Position numbers and translations under genes: made by a program. Shown piece after piece: positions 54,441 to 63,648 of a stretch of DNA of 64,000 nucleotides. Position 1 is the stretch's first letter. Every line of letters begins with the position of its first letter. Where the stretch lies: assembly GCF_002163875.1 (NCBI RefSeq), contig NZ_CP019333.1:1060864-1124863 (forward strand). Reading direction: 5' to 3'. The notes beneath the pieces were generated by a model. That model was not told the DNA's origin and ran no database searches. It saw only the letters and a program-made list of their open reading frames with translations. This DNA comes from Gilvibacter sp. SZ-19 (lineage in GTDB: Bacteria; Bacteroidota; Bacteroidia; Flavobacteriales; Flavobacteriaceae).

Positions 54441-54851
54441 ATGTACCCAGCAGAATTAGTACAGCCCATGCGCGACGATTTGACTGTCGCAGGCTTTTCT
54501 GAATTATATACCGCTGATGAAGTTCAGCAAGCGCTAAGCAAAGAAGGAACTACCCTAGTGGTGGTTAATTCGGTATGCGGCTGCGCAGCTGCAAACGCAC
54601 GTCCGGGAGCGAAACACGCCTTGACCAATGAGAAGACTCCAGACCATTTGGTAACTGTCTTTGCAGGAGTGGACACGGAAGCTGTTAATGCTGTTCGCGA
54701 GCGCATGATCCCGTTCCCACCAAGCTCACCTTCTATGGGTCTTTTTAAAGACGGAGAATTGGTGCATATGCTAGAGCGTCATCACATTGAAGGTCGCCCA
54801 GCAGCCATGATAGCGGAGAATCTAATGGACGCCTTTAACGAATACTGTTAA
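54441..54851 (+). CDS. brxA: Bacilliredoxin, BrxA/YphP (YqiW) family
   Basis: 136 residues from the ATG at 54441, where the family begins MYPAELVQPMRDDL. The active-site motif is CGC (46-48, NSVCGCAAANARPG), followed by the conserved HLVTVFAGVDTEAVNAVRE and PPSSPSMGLFKDGELVHMLERHHIEGR. Bacilliredoxins remove bacillithiol from mixed disulfides on proteins. The matching reductase (YpdA type) is encoded at 11293 in this window, supporting a bacillithiol redox pathway in this organism. Confidence 0.95.
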   Translation: MYPAELVQPMRDDLTVAGFSELYTADEVQQALSKEGTTLVVVNSVCGCAAANARPGAKHALTNEKTPDHLVTVFAGVDTEAVNAVRERMIPFPPSSPSMGLFKDGELVHMLERHHIEGRPAAMIAENLMDAFNEYC

Positions 54852-54915
54852 GCGGCCCAAAGAAAAAATAAGACCACGTTTTAAAACGTGGTTTTTTTAT
54901 GCCTAATTTTGAGCT

Positions 54916-55656
54916 ATGGCCAAACTGATTTCCTATCCTATATCTGCCATTTATTACTTGGTCTTTGGGCTGACCTTGGTGATCTTTCATCCGATCCAAT
55001 GGATAGCGCTACGCGTTTTTGGTTATGGCGCCCACAAAATCACAGTAGATTGGCTCCAATTTTGGATCATGGCTGGCACAGCCATACTCGGTACGCGTTA
55101 CAGCTTTAAAAATCCTTATAAAGACAAAATAGGTACAGACAGGCCCTTGATCTTGGTTTGTAATCATCAAAGCTTATACGACATTCCTCCGCTTATCTGG
55201 TTCTTTAGAAAACATCATGTGAAATTCATCAGTAAAAAATCACTAGGAAAAGGGATCCCGTCGGTTTCCTTTAATCTAAGACATGGAGGCAGCGTGCTTA
55301 TAGACAGGAAAAATGCGGCCCAAGCAGTTGCGGCCATCGCTCAATTTGGAGAATATATAGAAACCAACAAGCGCGCAGCGGTGATCTTCCCAGAAGGCAC
55401 ACGCAGCAGAAATGGCCAACCCAAACCGTTCCAAGCCAAGGGACTGCTCACCTTGTTCGATACAATTCCATCTGCCCAGATAGTTCCGGTGACCATAAAC
55501 AACTCCTGGAAGCTGTGGCGTTACGGTTCGTTCCCTTTAGGCTTGGGCAACAAACTTTCCTTTTTGGTTCACGAACCCATCGTTTTAGAAATGGTCTCCG
55601 ACAGACAGGCACTAATAGCTCAGCTAGAAAAAACAGTACACCATGCCCTTAAATGA
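54916..55656 (+). CDS. plsC: 1-acyl-sn-glycerol-3-phosphate acyltransferase
   Basis: 246 residues with an N-terminal membrane helix. Acyltransferase motif I is NHQSLYD (H-x4-D), and FPEGTRSRNG is motif III; GGSVLIDRKN and IVPVTI are further family blocks. It makes phosphatidic acid from lysophosphatidic acid in membrane lipid synthesis. The end overlaps the HD hydrolase gene by 14 bp. Confidence 0.93.
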   Translation: MAKLISYPISAIYYLVFGLTLVIFHPIQWIALRVFGYGAHKITVDWLQFWIMAGTAILGTRYSFKNPYKDKIGTDRPLILVCNHQSLYDIPPLIWFFRKHHVKFISKKSLGKGIPSVSFNLRHGGSVLIDRKNAAQAVAAIAQFGEYIETNKRAAVIFPEGTRSRNGQPKPFQAKGLLTLFDTIPSAQIVPVTINNSWKLWRYGSFPLGLGNKLSFLVHEPIVLEMVSDRQALIAQLEKTVHHALK

Positions 55657-56299
55657 TGCGCTAATTACCAAAACCATTGCATTTGTAAAGGCAGAGCTTC
55701 TTGGTGCAGAAGGTGGTCACGACTGGTTTCACACCGAACGTGTCTACAAAACGGCCCTAGCCATAGCCGAACAAGAAAAAGCCGATCTGCAAACGGTGGC
55801 TCTTGCAGCACTTTTACACGATATAGCCGATTCTAAATTTCACAACGGAGACGAATCCATTGGGCCCAAAAAGGCAGAAGAATTCTTGTTGCGGGAAAAA
55901 TTGGACTCCGCAGCGATCGATGCAGTGGTGAATATTATTAAGCATATTTCCTTTAAAAACTCCTTAGAGGAGAATACTTATGACACCCTAGAGCTTCGAG
56001 TGGTACGCGATGCCGACCGCCTAGATGCTATTGGAGCTATCGGGATAGCGCGCGCCTTCAATTATGGAGGCTTTAAGAACCGAGCCCTCTACGATCCGCA
56101 GATCGCTCCCAAACTCAACATGAGCAAAGAGGAGTATAAGAAAAGTACGGCCCCGACCATAAATCACTTCTACGAAAAGCTGTTGTTGCTAAAAGACCTT
56201 ATGCATACCAAAACCGGCCGCCAAATGGCAGCCGGTAGGCATGAATTTATGCAAATCTTCTTGTCCCAATTCTATGCAGAATGGGAAGGTAAGCGCTGA
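55643..56299 (+). CDS. HD-domain phosphohydrolase
   Basis: 218 residues. The metal-binding HD signature is present: HDWFHTERVYKTA, then LLHDIADSKF (HD), and the late Asp in VVRDADRLDAIGAIGIARAF. It matches the small family of HD hydrolases (YedJ-like) in length and motif spacing. Substrate unknown; it starts within the plsC end, so is co-translated with it. Confidence 0.88.
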   Translation: MPLNDALITKTIAFVKAELLGAEGGHDWFHTERVYKTALAIAEQEKADLQTVALAALLHDIADSKFHNGDESIGPKKAEEFLLREKLDSAAIDAVVNIIKHISFKNSLEENTYDTLELRVVRDADRLDAIGAIGIARAFNYGGFKNRALYDPQIAPKLNMSKEEYKKSTAPTINHFYEKLLLLKDLMHTKTGRQMAAGRHEFMQIFLSQFYAEWEGKR

Positions 56300-56300
56300 T

Positions 56301-58313
56301 CTAATTGGTCAGTTGCTCCAAGGTTATTTTTTTGTCTAGATCGGACAGATTAATAGTTCTAACCTCTTTGATCTCTTCTGGCGTAGCGTAATTTCTATAG
56401 ATGGTGTATTTCAAATAGGTCGGATTGATAGATGCCTGCGGATTAAGCGACTCTAAATTGATGAGCCACTGGCCTGCTTCTGCATCGTCTATCTCGAACT
56501 GTTGAATGGCATAACCACCTCTATAGGCGAGCTTCATAGCTTCTAAATTGTCAAAACGCGTTTGCTTGTGGGTAAAGAATTTCCCCTCAGGGCTTACGAA
56601 CTGTAGGTCAAATTCGGCAGCAGGATCATTCCATTCAAAGACAATTCTAATATCTTTCTTATAGCCCACATTGAGCAACCTGTTAGGCAATGACTTATAG
56701 TCTACTTTGTCTTTGTAGTTAGCCAATAGCTGTCGCATCTCGGCTTCTGCAATGGCCTGAACTCCGGAGAAATCCAGCGCCGGATAATCGTTGTCTAAAA
56801 TGAACTTATAAAGTTCAAAAGCCTTTTGAAATTCACCGGTTTCCTTATACATATAGGCCAGATCTCTGTAGCTCTGTGCGTCGTTTGGTGTTAGTATTGC
56901 AATGCGTTGGAATACACTTTTGGCCTCGTGGATTTGTCCTAACTCTTGCAGGCGATACCCAAGACTCTTTAAGGCTTTAGGGTTGTTTGGAGCCTCGTTC
57001 AAGATCTGCTGAGCTATTTGTGCAGCAAAATCGACATCCCAAGCCTCAAAATATTTGGAGGCATTCAGATAATACTCCACGCCGTAGGCATTGGCTAAGG
57101 CGCTTTGTTGTTTGTATATAGCAACAGCCTCATCAAAAGATGTTGCCGTATTGAGCTGATTCATATACTCGCTTTTGGTAATGTCTTCTGCTACCAAAAC
57201 ACCTTCTGTATAATCGTTGTTCTTTGCTTTGAGGTTTTCTAAACGCTTTTTGGCGCGCTCCTCATATTTGCCCAATGCAGCCGCATAGGTTTTGGTCTCT
57301 ATGCGGATCACTCCGTTTCTACCTAAAGTCCCATAACGAACCCCTCCAATAACACTTGGTATGGTGGTAATGCTATAGATGTTTTGCACATCTATGGGAG
57401 GCACCTGATTCGGTCCTTGTTCGTAAATGACCTCATCGATCACAATGATGGGCAAAGAACTCCCTGTAATAGAAGTTGCAATAGAACGGTTAAAGCCATA
57501 AGCCGGATTTGGCCCCCACATATCGTAGACAAATACACCTGGCATTTTTATGAGTACTTGTCCAATATTGGTGTAGGCCGGCAAAATTTGCTCCTCTGTG
57601 ATCTGCCACGCGGAATACCCTAGGGCATCGAAATCTTTGGTTCCGATTGAAGTGTTAATGCTTCTAGATCCTATACGCTCTTTGCGTTCTTTTTTAGCTC
57701 GAAGCTCTACCTCTTCCAACAATTCTCCATCGGTCTCTAAATTGATCTCCAAACTAGAATTACCCGCCACCAACTCTTTTGGATAAGTGGTTAGATAATC
57801 CACACGCAATACATCGCCCGGTAAAGCATCTATGGTAAATCGACCCAGATAGTCTGTTTTCACTTCATTATAACTTCCTTTTACTCGAACCACCGCGCCT
57901 TGAACGGGCTGGCCTTCTGTCATTACAACACCTCTAACACCTTTTGCTTTTGCATCTGGTTGTTTCATGGTTTCTTTGCTGATGGTTTCGTTGTAAGGAT
58001 TCAGATACAGTATGTTGTTGGCTTCTAAAAGATTGTAAAAGCGTTCCATACTCATGGTCTTAGAAGCGTAGCCAATCGCCGAGATCTCTATCTGATCTTG
58101 CAAGCCGATCTGTTCTTCTATGATCTGAAGTTTAAAACTCCCATCTGCCTGGGTGACCGTTCCGTAATTTCGGTTTAGAATATTAAGATTCACGAACTCT
58201 ACGGGCTGCTGTGTTTGACCATCCAACACATAGGCATCAACATAGATAACGTTCATCTGTGCCCACATGGGAATGCTTAATAAAGCAAGGAAAATAGTAA
58301 TGATCTTCTTCAT
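56301..58313 (-). CDS. Carboxypeptidase-regulatory / TonB-plug / TPR protein, paralogue A
   Basis: 670 residues. Signal peptide, then a CarboxypepD_reg-like domain (VNVIYVDAYVLDGQTQQPVE.., about 20-80), a second one (RGVVMTEGQPVQGAVVRVKG, about 125-205), a TonB-receptor plug-like domain (about 230-345; IGQVLIKMPGVFVYD, SLPIIVIDEVIY, YGTLGRNGVIRIETK), a TPR-rich part (about 430-540) and a C-terminal DUF2135-like domain (DIRIVFEWNDPAAEFDLQFVSPEGKFF). There is no beta-barrel. It probably acts in the periplasm or outer envelope. Two paralogues lie upstream on the same strand. Confidence 0.82.
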   Translation of the reverse strand: MKKIITIFLALLSIPMWAQMNVIYVDAYVLDGQTQQPVEFVNLNILNRNYGTVTQADGSFKLQIIEEQIGLQDQIEISAIGYASKTMSMERFYNLLEANNILYLNPYNETISKETMKQPDAKAKGVRGVVMTEGQPVQGAVVRVKGSYNEVKTDYLGRFTIDALPGDVLRVDYLTTYPKELVAGNSSLEINLETDGELLEEVELRAKKERKERIGSRSINTSIGTKDFDALGYSAWQITEEQILPAYTNIGQVLIKMPGVFVYDMWGPNPAYGFNRSIATSITGSSLPIIVIDEVIYEQGPNQVPPIDVQNIYSITTIPSVIGGVRYGTLGRNGVIRIETKTYAAALGKYEERAKKRLENLKAKNNDYTEGVLVAEDITKSEYMNQLNTATSFDEAVAIYKQQSALANAYGVEYYLNASKYFEAWDVDFAAQIAQQILNEAPNNPKALKSLGYRLQELGQIHEAKSVFQRIAILTPNDAQSYRDLAYMYKETGEFQKAFELYKFILDNDYPALDFSGVQAIAEAEMRQLLANYKDKVDYKSLPNRLLNVGYKKDIRIVFEWNDPAAEFDLQFVSPEGKFFTHKQTRFDNLEAMKLAYRGGYAIQQFEIDDAEAGQWLINLESLNPQASINPTYLKYTIYRNYATPEEIKEVRTINLSDLDKKITLEQLTN

Positions 58314-58344
58314 AGGTTTTAATTTTTAAAGTGATGGGTGACAG

Positions 58345-58396
58345 GCCGGGAACGTAGGTGATTCCCGGCTTGTAAACCCAGACTCCCTCGGGAGTC
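58345..58396. other. Two adjacent hairpins between paralogues A and B
   Basis: Stems 58345-58352 with 58362-58369 (arm GCCGGGAA) and 58381-58387 with 58390-58396 (arm GACTCCC). No T-tract follows on the minus strand, so termination is uncertain; they may protect or process the message. Confidence 0.5.
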
Positions 58397-58425
58397 AATG
58401 CTGTAAATTTCTGCTTAGTCGCGGC

Positions 58426-60405
58426 CTAGTAGCGCAACTGCTTAAGGGTCACTTTTTGCTTGAGGTCTGACAGATTAACGAGCCCAGTCTCTTTGGTCTC
58501 ATTGCTCTTGCCATAGTTGGTGTAGACTGTGTATTTCAAATACACCGGATTAATACTGGCATCTCCTGCTAGAGATTCGATATTGATAAGCCAGTTTCCG
58601 CTTACACTGTCGTCTATCTCGAACTGCTCTATCGCATATCCTTTGGTATACTCGTCTTCCATCTGATCTAGATTGTCAAAACGTGTATGCTTGTAGGTGA
58701 AGTATTTTTTTGTCGGATCTACGAACTGAATATCAAATTCAGCCGCCGGATCGTTCCATTCGAACACAATTCGGATATCGCGCTTCCAATCGGTTTGCAG
58801 CAAAGAATTTGGAAGGTCTTTGTAATATACCTTGTCTTTGTGGTTAGCCAAAAGCTGACGCAATTCGGCCTCGGCCACCCCTTGGATTCCGCTAAAGTCA
58901 ACACCATCGGTCTGATTGGCCAAGATTCTCTTGTATAACGCAAAGGCTTTGGTGTACTCGCCGGTTTCTTTGTAGATATAGGCCAGATCTCTAAAACTCT
59001 GCGCATCACTTGGATTTAAAAGTGCTAAGCGCTGATAGGCTGCTTTAGCACCTTCCAGATCGCCCATATCTTCCAAGCGATAAGCTAAGGTTTTTAGCGC
59101 CTTGTCGTTCTTAGGTGCGATATTCAAGATCTCTCGTGCCACCTCCGCAGCAAAATCCATATCCCACTTCTCGAAGTACTTAGAAGCATTGACAAAGAAG
59201 TCTATACCATAAGCGGCAGAATTTGCCAGAGAACGCTGCTGATCGTAGATCGATTTGGCTGCTTCAAAAGAGTTAGCCTGATTCAATCTTGCGATATAAT
59301 CACTCTTTGGGAGATCATCGATCATTACCAAAGATTGGTTGTAATTGTTTCCGGTAACCAAGGCCGTTTCTTGTTTGGCCTCCGGCTTATAGTCTCCTTG
59401 TGCGGCGGCATAGGTCTTAGTTCGAATGATTATCACACCATTTCTTCCTAAAGTACCATATCGCGTTGAACCAACTATTCCAGGAATAACTGTCATGCTG
59501 TATACATTGTTTATATCGAGCAATCCATTTAATCCGCCTGGACCAACTTGGTCTGGTCCGTAAACCATGTCGTCTATTACGACTGCACGTCCGTTACTCA
59601 AGTTTATAGAGGTAGGATTAACTACGCCAATGGTAGGTAATCTCAATAAGGCTTGTTCAAAGGTCAAAGCCCCAGCCGAGATCTCGTCGTAAGTGATCTG
59701 TGCTGCGCGATAGCCAAGACGATCGAATTTCTTCTTGCCGTAAGCCGTTTCAATGTTTCTGTCTGACAGGAACTCTCTTTTCTCTGACTTTAAGGTCACC
59801 TGTTCTAGCAGTTCTCCATCAACAGTTAAAGCAATGTTCATGTTTGGCTGAGCGCTAACCTCCTTAGGGAAGGTTGTCAAATAATCCACCTGTAAAACAT
59901 CGCCAGAAAGCGCGTCGATCTCGAACTTTCCGTCTGCGTCGGTCTTTACCTGTTTGTAGCTTCCTTTTACACGAATGGTCGCTCCTTGGATAGGTGCGCC
60001 CTCTGCCATCACCACTCCGGTAACGCCTTTAGCTTTACTTCCTTGATTGGCGCTTTTAAGGGTTTCTTGACTTATAGATTCGTTGTAGGGATTCAAATAC
60101 AGGATATTGTTCTTTTCCAATAGGTTGTACAAACGCTCCATAGACATGGTTTTGGGCGCATAACCTAAAGCGGCCAGCTTGATCTGGTCCTGAGGTCCAA
60201 TTTGGTCTTCAATGATCTCTAGATGGAATTTACCATCGGAAGTAGTAATGGTACCCATATCACGGTCCAATACATTGATATTTACAAATTCAATGGGTCG
60301 TTGTGTAGATCCGTCCAAGACATAGGCGTCTATGGTCACCACATTCATCTGAGCTAACATCGGTAAACTCAGCAGAGCTAAAAAATAAGATAAAACTGTT
60401 TTCAT
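58426..60405 (-). CDS. Carboxypeptidase-regulatory / TonB-plug / TPR protein, paralogue B
   Basis: 659 residues from the ATG at 60405, directly before the signal peptide; the longer open frame to 60462 lacks one. The domains and order equal paralogue A: regulatory domain, second regulatory domain (GVTGVVMAEGAPIQGATIRVKG), plug-like domain (ALLRLPTIGVVN, YGTLGRNGVIIIRTK), TPR region, and DUF2135-like end (DIRIVFEWNDPAAEFDIQFVDPTKKYF). It is near-identical to A in the C-terminal third, so a recent duplication is likely. Confidence 0.82.
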   Translation of the reverse strand: MKTVLSYFLALLSLPMLAQMNVVTIDAYVLDGSTQRPIEFVNINVLDRDMGTITTSDGKFHLEIIEDQIGPQDQIKLAALGYAPKTMSMERLYNLLEKNNILYLNPYNESISQETLKSANQGSKAKGVTGVVMAEGAPIQGATIRVKGSYKQVKTDADGKFEIDALSGDVLQVDYLTTFPKEVSAQPNMNIALTVDGELLEQVTLKSEKREFLSDRNIETAYGKKKFDRLGYRAAQITYDEISAGALTFEQALLRLPTIGVVNPTSINLSNGRAVVIDDMVYGPDQVGPGGLNGLLDINNVYSMTVIPGIVGSTRYGTLGRNGVIIIRTKTYAAAQGDYKPEAKQETALVTGNNYNQSLVMIDDLPKSDYIARLNQANSFEAAKSIYDQQRSLANSAAYGIDFFVNASKYFEKWDMDFAAEVAREILNIAPKNDKALKTLAYRLEDMGDLEGAKAAYQRLALLNPSDAQSFRDLAYIYKETGEYTKAFALYKRILANQTDGVDFSGIQGVAEAELRQLLANHKDKVYYKDLPNSLLQTDWKRDIRIVFEWNDPAAEFDIQFVDPTKKYFTYKHTRFDNLDQMEDEYTKGYAIEQFEIDDSVSGNWLINIESLAGDASINPVYLKYTVYTNYGKSNETKETGLVNLSDLKQKVTLKQLRY

Positions 60406-60544
60406 AATAGCAACTTTAAAAGTTATCACTGCATGCACAACTAACTGATACCTAAGATACAACGCAAATGGGTAAAAAAGTAATCCCCGATAGAAATTAA
60501 CGTTTGTTTGTGAGCAGAATTTACGGGCGTTGAGCGCCTTTTGG

Positions 60545-63500
60545 CTAATAGTAGAAACTATCTAAAGTCACCTTACTTGTTTGTTGGTACAATTTTATCA
60601 ATTTGGTGCGGATCTGCTGCTGATCTGTTCCGTAATCGGTGTACACGGTATACTTCATATAAGACGGATACAACAAATCAGATTCGCCTAAGTGCTCCAC
60701 ATTGATCAACCACTTACCGGATCTATTGTCGTCTAGAATGAATTCCTCCATAGTAAAACCAGCTTGAGCTTCTTCTAACATCCGCTCTTTAGCCAGAAAT
60801 GGCGTATGTGACCATTGGTAGTATTTCTTCTCCGGATTCACGAACTGCAGCTCAAAGGAAGCGTTTGGATCCGTCCATTGGAACACCAGGCGCAGGTCGA
60901 GGTCAAAGTCGGCCTTAAGTAAACTTGTTGGTAGATCCTTATAGCTAATTCGATCCTTGTGCTGTGCCACTAAATGTTGTAGCTCGTGCTCAAGCAGTCC
61001 TTGCGTTGCTCCTAGGACTAAACCATCTATAGTTCCAGATAATAGTCGTTTATAGACCTCAAAGGCCTCCTGATATTGCCCATCTTGCTGTAGCGCCAAG
61101 GCCAGATCGCGATAGCCTTGTACCTGAGTGGGTTCTAACGCAATGATCTGTCGGTGTAAACCAATGGTCTGATGTGCAAAACCATAGGACTCCATGGCAT
61201 AAGCCATAATACGCAGCGCTTGAATATTATTCGGCGCTACTTCTGCCAAGCTGCTCAAAATGGCTTTAGCGTAGCCTGCATCCCATTTTAAGAAGTATTC
61301 AGATACATCGACAAAATAGCTAATGTCCTGCTTATAACGCTTGCGTTGTGACTGGTGAATCTCTTTGGCCTGCTCAAAACTTGAAGCTGTGTAAAGCGAT
61401 TTCAAGTATTCGGGTATCACTGCCCCAGAATCCAAGCTAGGTAAAAGCACCTCTTGATAATCGTTGCCGGTAACCAAAGCAGAGGGCTTAGTCTCTGGCG
61501 GAGCTCCGGTAAGTGCAAAGGTTTTGGTCTCTATTCGAATGGCGCCGTAGGCGGCTATAGAACCGTATCTGTTGGTCGCTGCCAAACCTCGGAAAATGGC
61601 AACATTATCGATATTCTGTACATCTATAAACGGCCGTTGGTCTTGGGTGTAGATTATGCCGTCCACAACTATTACAGGCAAACTGCTGTTAGAGATGGAA
61701 GAGGCGATACTTCGTGTAAAGATGAACTCTGCATCATCACCGAAGCCTATTACCTGTACACCCGACAATCCGGCCAAAAGCTGGCTCAAATTGGTGTAAT
61801 AAGGAGGAATATCCTCGGCAAGGATAAAATCCGCAGCAAAACCAAGCGCCTTTCTAGACTTTTTCCCATAAGGTGTTTTGATATCGTCTTGGTTCTTCTC
61901 AGCCTCAATGACCACTTCATCCAAAAGCTCGCCATCGGTCTCTAAAAACACGTTTAAAGAACCACCCTCAGGGACAACTACTTCCTTGTCCAGCATGCCC
62001 AAAAAAGAAACCACCAAAACATCTCCACTGTTGGCATTGATCTTATAATTACCTTCTGTATCGGTAAGCACTTGATTGTAGGTGTCCTTTACCCAAACCT
62101 TGGCCCCTTGAATGGGACCAGAGGAAGCGGTGACCTGCCCTTTCAAGGAAAGCTCTTCACTGCGCTGCGCATAAACCACCTTGTCATCAACCTCGTTGAG
62201 CATGAGTCCTAGCCCCTCTTTCGGATTAATTCTACTCAAATCGATATAATGTCCATCGGCGTACAAAGAGAGGTCTTGTAAGGCAGTATGATTGGCCTCA
62301 GCTTGACTGTTTATACTGAAAATTGGGATGTTAAGCGGTGATAAGGGTGGGCCAAAGACAGACTCACCGTCTGAAAAGAAGAGTATGGTCTCTGCATTGA
62401 AGTTATTGTCCTGCAACACCTGCTCAAATCCAGAGCCTCCAAAATAAGTGCTGCTCTTTAAATAAGCTAGTATTTCACTGCAATCCTCACAATTAAAATC
62501 CTGATTTTCTTGCCATCCGGCTCCAAAACGGATAACCCGAACTTCTTTAGCTTTCACTGCTTTCAAGTAAGATTCCAGCAGGTCGAATTCCTCATCAAAA
62601 CTTCTGCTAAGCTGCGAAAGAGAAGCATCCCAATAGATGGTGATACGCTCCGGGTCTTCTCGGGCTTCACTCTTATTACCCGAACCTGTCGGAACGGAAG
62701 CGATCAAATAAAAACCCATACCAGTATCGGAATAACGTTCCCATTTATCCTGGCTAATACTTCGGGTATAGGCCACTCCTCGCTCGGCACTTGCAGCTAT
62801 GGCAAATTCTATCTTATCGCCATAGACCTCTACCAATTCAATACTCACCACGATATCTTCGCTCACATAGATGTTGTAATCTGTTAGTGGAATTGCCACA
62901 GCCCCGATGTCGGACTTAAGGGTGTAAAAGATATTCTGACTCAGTAGGTTCTTGGCCGGATAGCGCTTTTGATAATCATAGATATTAACCCGGATCTTTA
63001 AACTGTCTGCCTGGTTCTCTACCACATCGAACTTCAAGGTGTCCAAACGGGTGTTGTCTTTTTTAATGCGAACCCGAGTTGCGATCTCACCACCCAAGCC
63101 TTCTTTGTCTTTCCAATAGCCTAAAGTGGCTCTGGTGCGCATAATATTGCCTATCTCTATCGTTTTGCGCTTGTCGTTGGTCAAAACCACCTCATCTAAA
63201 CTGTAAGTCGTCGGATTGAGATAAATGATGTTATTCTTCTCAAGCAGCCCGTAAAGATCTACAAGTTTAAAGGTCTTGGTCTGATAACCCAGGGTCGAGA
63301 TCTGTAGCACGCCGTTCAGGCCAATTTCTGCCTCGTCAAAGTTCAATCGAAACTTGCCATTCTCATCGCTAACAGTCCCAACTCCCTTTTCTACAAAGCC
63401 AATATTGGCAAAGGCAATTGGCGTATTTGTACTCCCATCCAATACATAGGCATTGATGGTCACCTCCATAGGTTTGGACGTGTTTTGAGCCCATGTATCT

Positions 63501-63547
63501 AAAACGAATAACACGGCCACGATAGCAAGAACAAGCTTCTTTAGCAT
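60545..63547 (-). CDS. Carboxypeptidase-regulatory / VWA / TonB-plug / TPR protein, paralogue C
   Basis: 1000 residues from the ATG at 63547. It has the same ends as A and B but an insertion of about 330 residues. Order: signal peptide, regulatory domain (about 27-110), beta domain (about 130-290), a von Willebrand factor A domain (about 300-450) with the MIDAS motif DASLS (307-311) and FSDGES, second regulatory domain (about 467-535), plug-like domain (about 575-680), TPR region, and DUF2135-like end. VWA domains bind metal and a protein partner. It probably is the founder or the partner-binding member of the tandem set. Confidence 0.83.
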   Translation of the reverse strand: MLKKLVLAIVAVLFVLDTWAQNTSKPMEVTINAYVLDGSTNTPIAFANIGFVEKGVGTVSDENGKFRLNFDEAEIGLNGVLQISTLGYQTKTFKLVDLYGLLEKNNIIYLNPTTYSLDEVVLTNDKRKTIEIGNIMRTRATLGYWKDKEGLGGEIATRVRIKKDNTRLDTLKFDVVENQADSLKIRVNIYDYQKRYPAKNLLSQNIFYTLKSDIGAVAIPLTDYNIYVSEDIVVSIELVEVYGDKIEFAIAASAERGVAYTRSISQDKWERYSDTGMGFYLIASVPTGSGNKSEAREDPERITIYWDASLSQLSRSFDEEFDLLESYLKAVKAKEVRVIRFGAGWQENQDFNCEDCSEILAYLKSSTYFGGSGFEQVLQDNNFNAETILFFSDGESVFGPPLSPLNIPIFSINSQAEANHTALQDLSLYADGHYIDLSRINPKEGLGLMLNEVDDKVVYAQRSEELSLKGQVTASSGPIQGAKVWVKDTYNQVLTDTEGNYKINANSGDVLVVSFLGMLDKEVVVPEGGSLNVFLETDGELLDEVVIEAEKNQDDIKTPYGKKSRKALGFAADFILAEDIPPYYTNLSQLLAGLSGVQVIGFGDDAEFIFTRSIASSISNSSLPVIVVDGIIYTQDQRPFIDVQNIDNVAIFRGLAATNRYGSIAAYGAIRIETKTFALTGAPPETKPSALVTGNDYQEVLLPSLDSGAVIPEYLKSLYTASSFEQAKEIHQSQRKRYKQDISYFVDVSEYFLKWDAGYAKAILSSLAEVAPNNIQALRIMAYAMESYGFAHQTIGLHRQIIALEPTQVQGYRDLALALQQDGQYQEAFEVYKRLLSGTIDGLVLGATQGLLEHELQHLVAQHKDRISYKDLPTSLLKADFDLDLRLVFQWTDPNASFELQFVNPEKKYYQWSHTPFLAKERMLEEAQAGFTMEEFILDDNRSGKWLINVEHLGESDLLYPSYMKYTVYTDYGTDQQQIRTKLIKLYQQTSKVTLDSFYY

Positions 63548-63648
63548 ATTCAATAGGTTTAGGTTTAGACGGGGAGTAACCGGATTGGTTTAAAAATACA
63601 GAAATTTAAACTCCAAACCATTGGCTTTAACGCGGCGCTAAGAAAATG

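Noticed and set aside
56301-63547. Full TonB-dependent receptors (SusC-like)
   Set aside because: Plug-like and regulatory domains are present, but the barrel is replaced by TPR and DUF2135-like parts and the proteins are too short.
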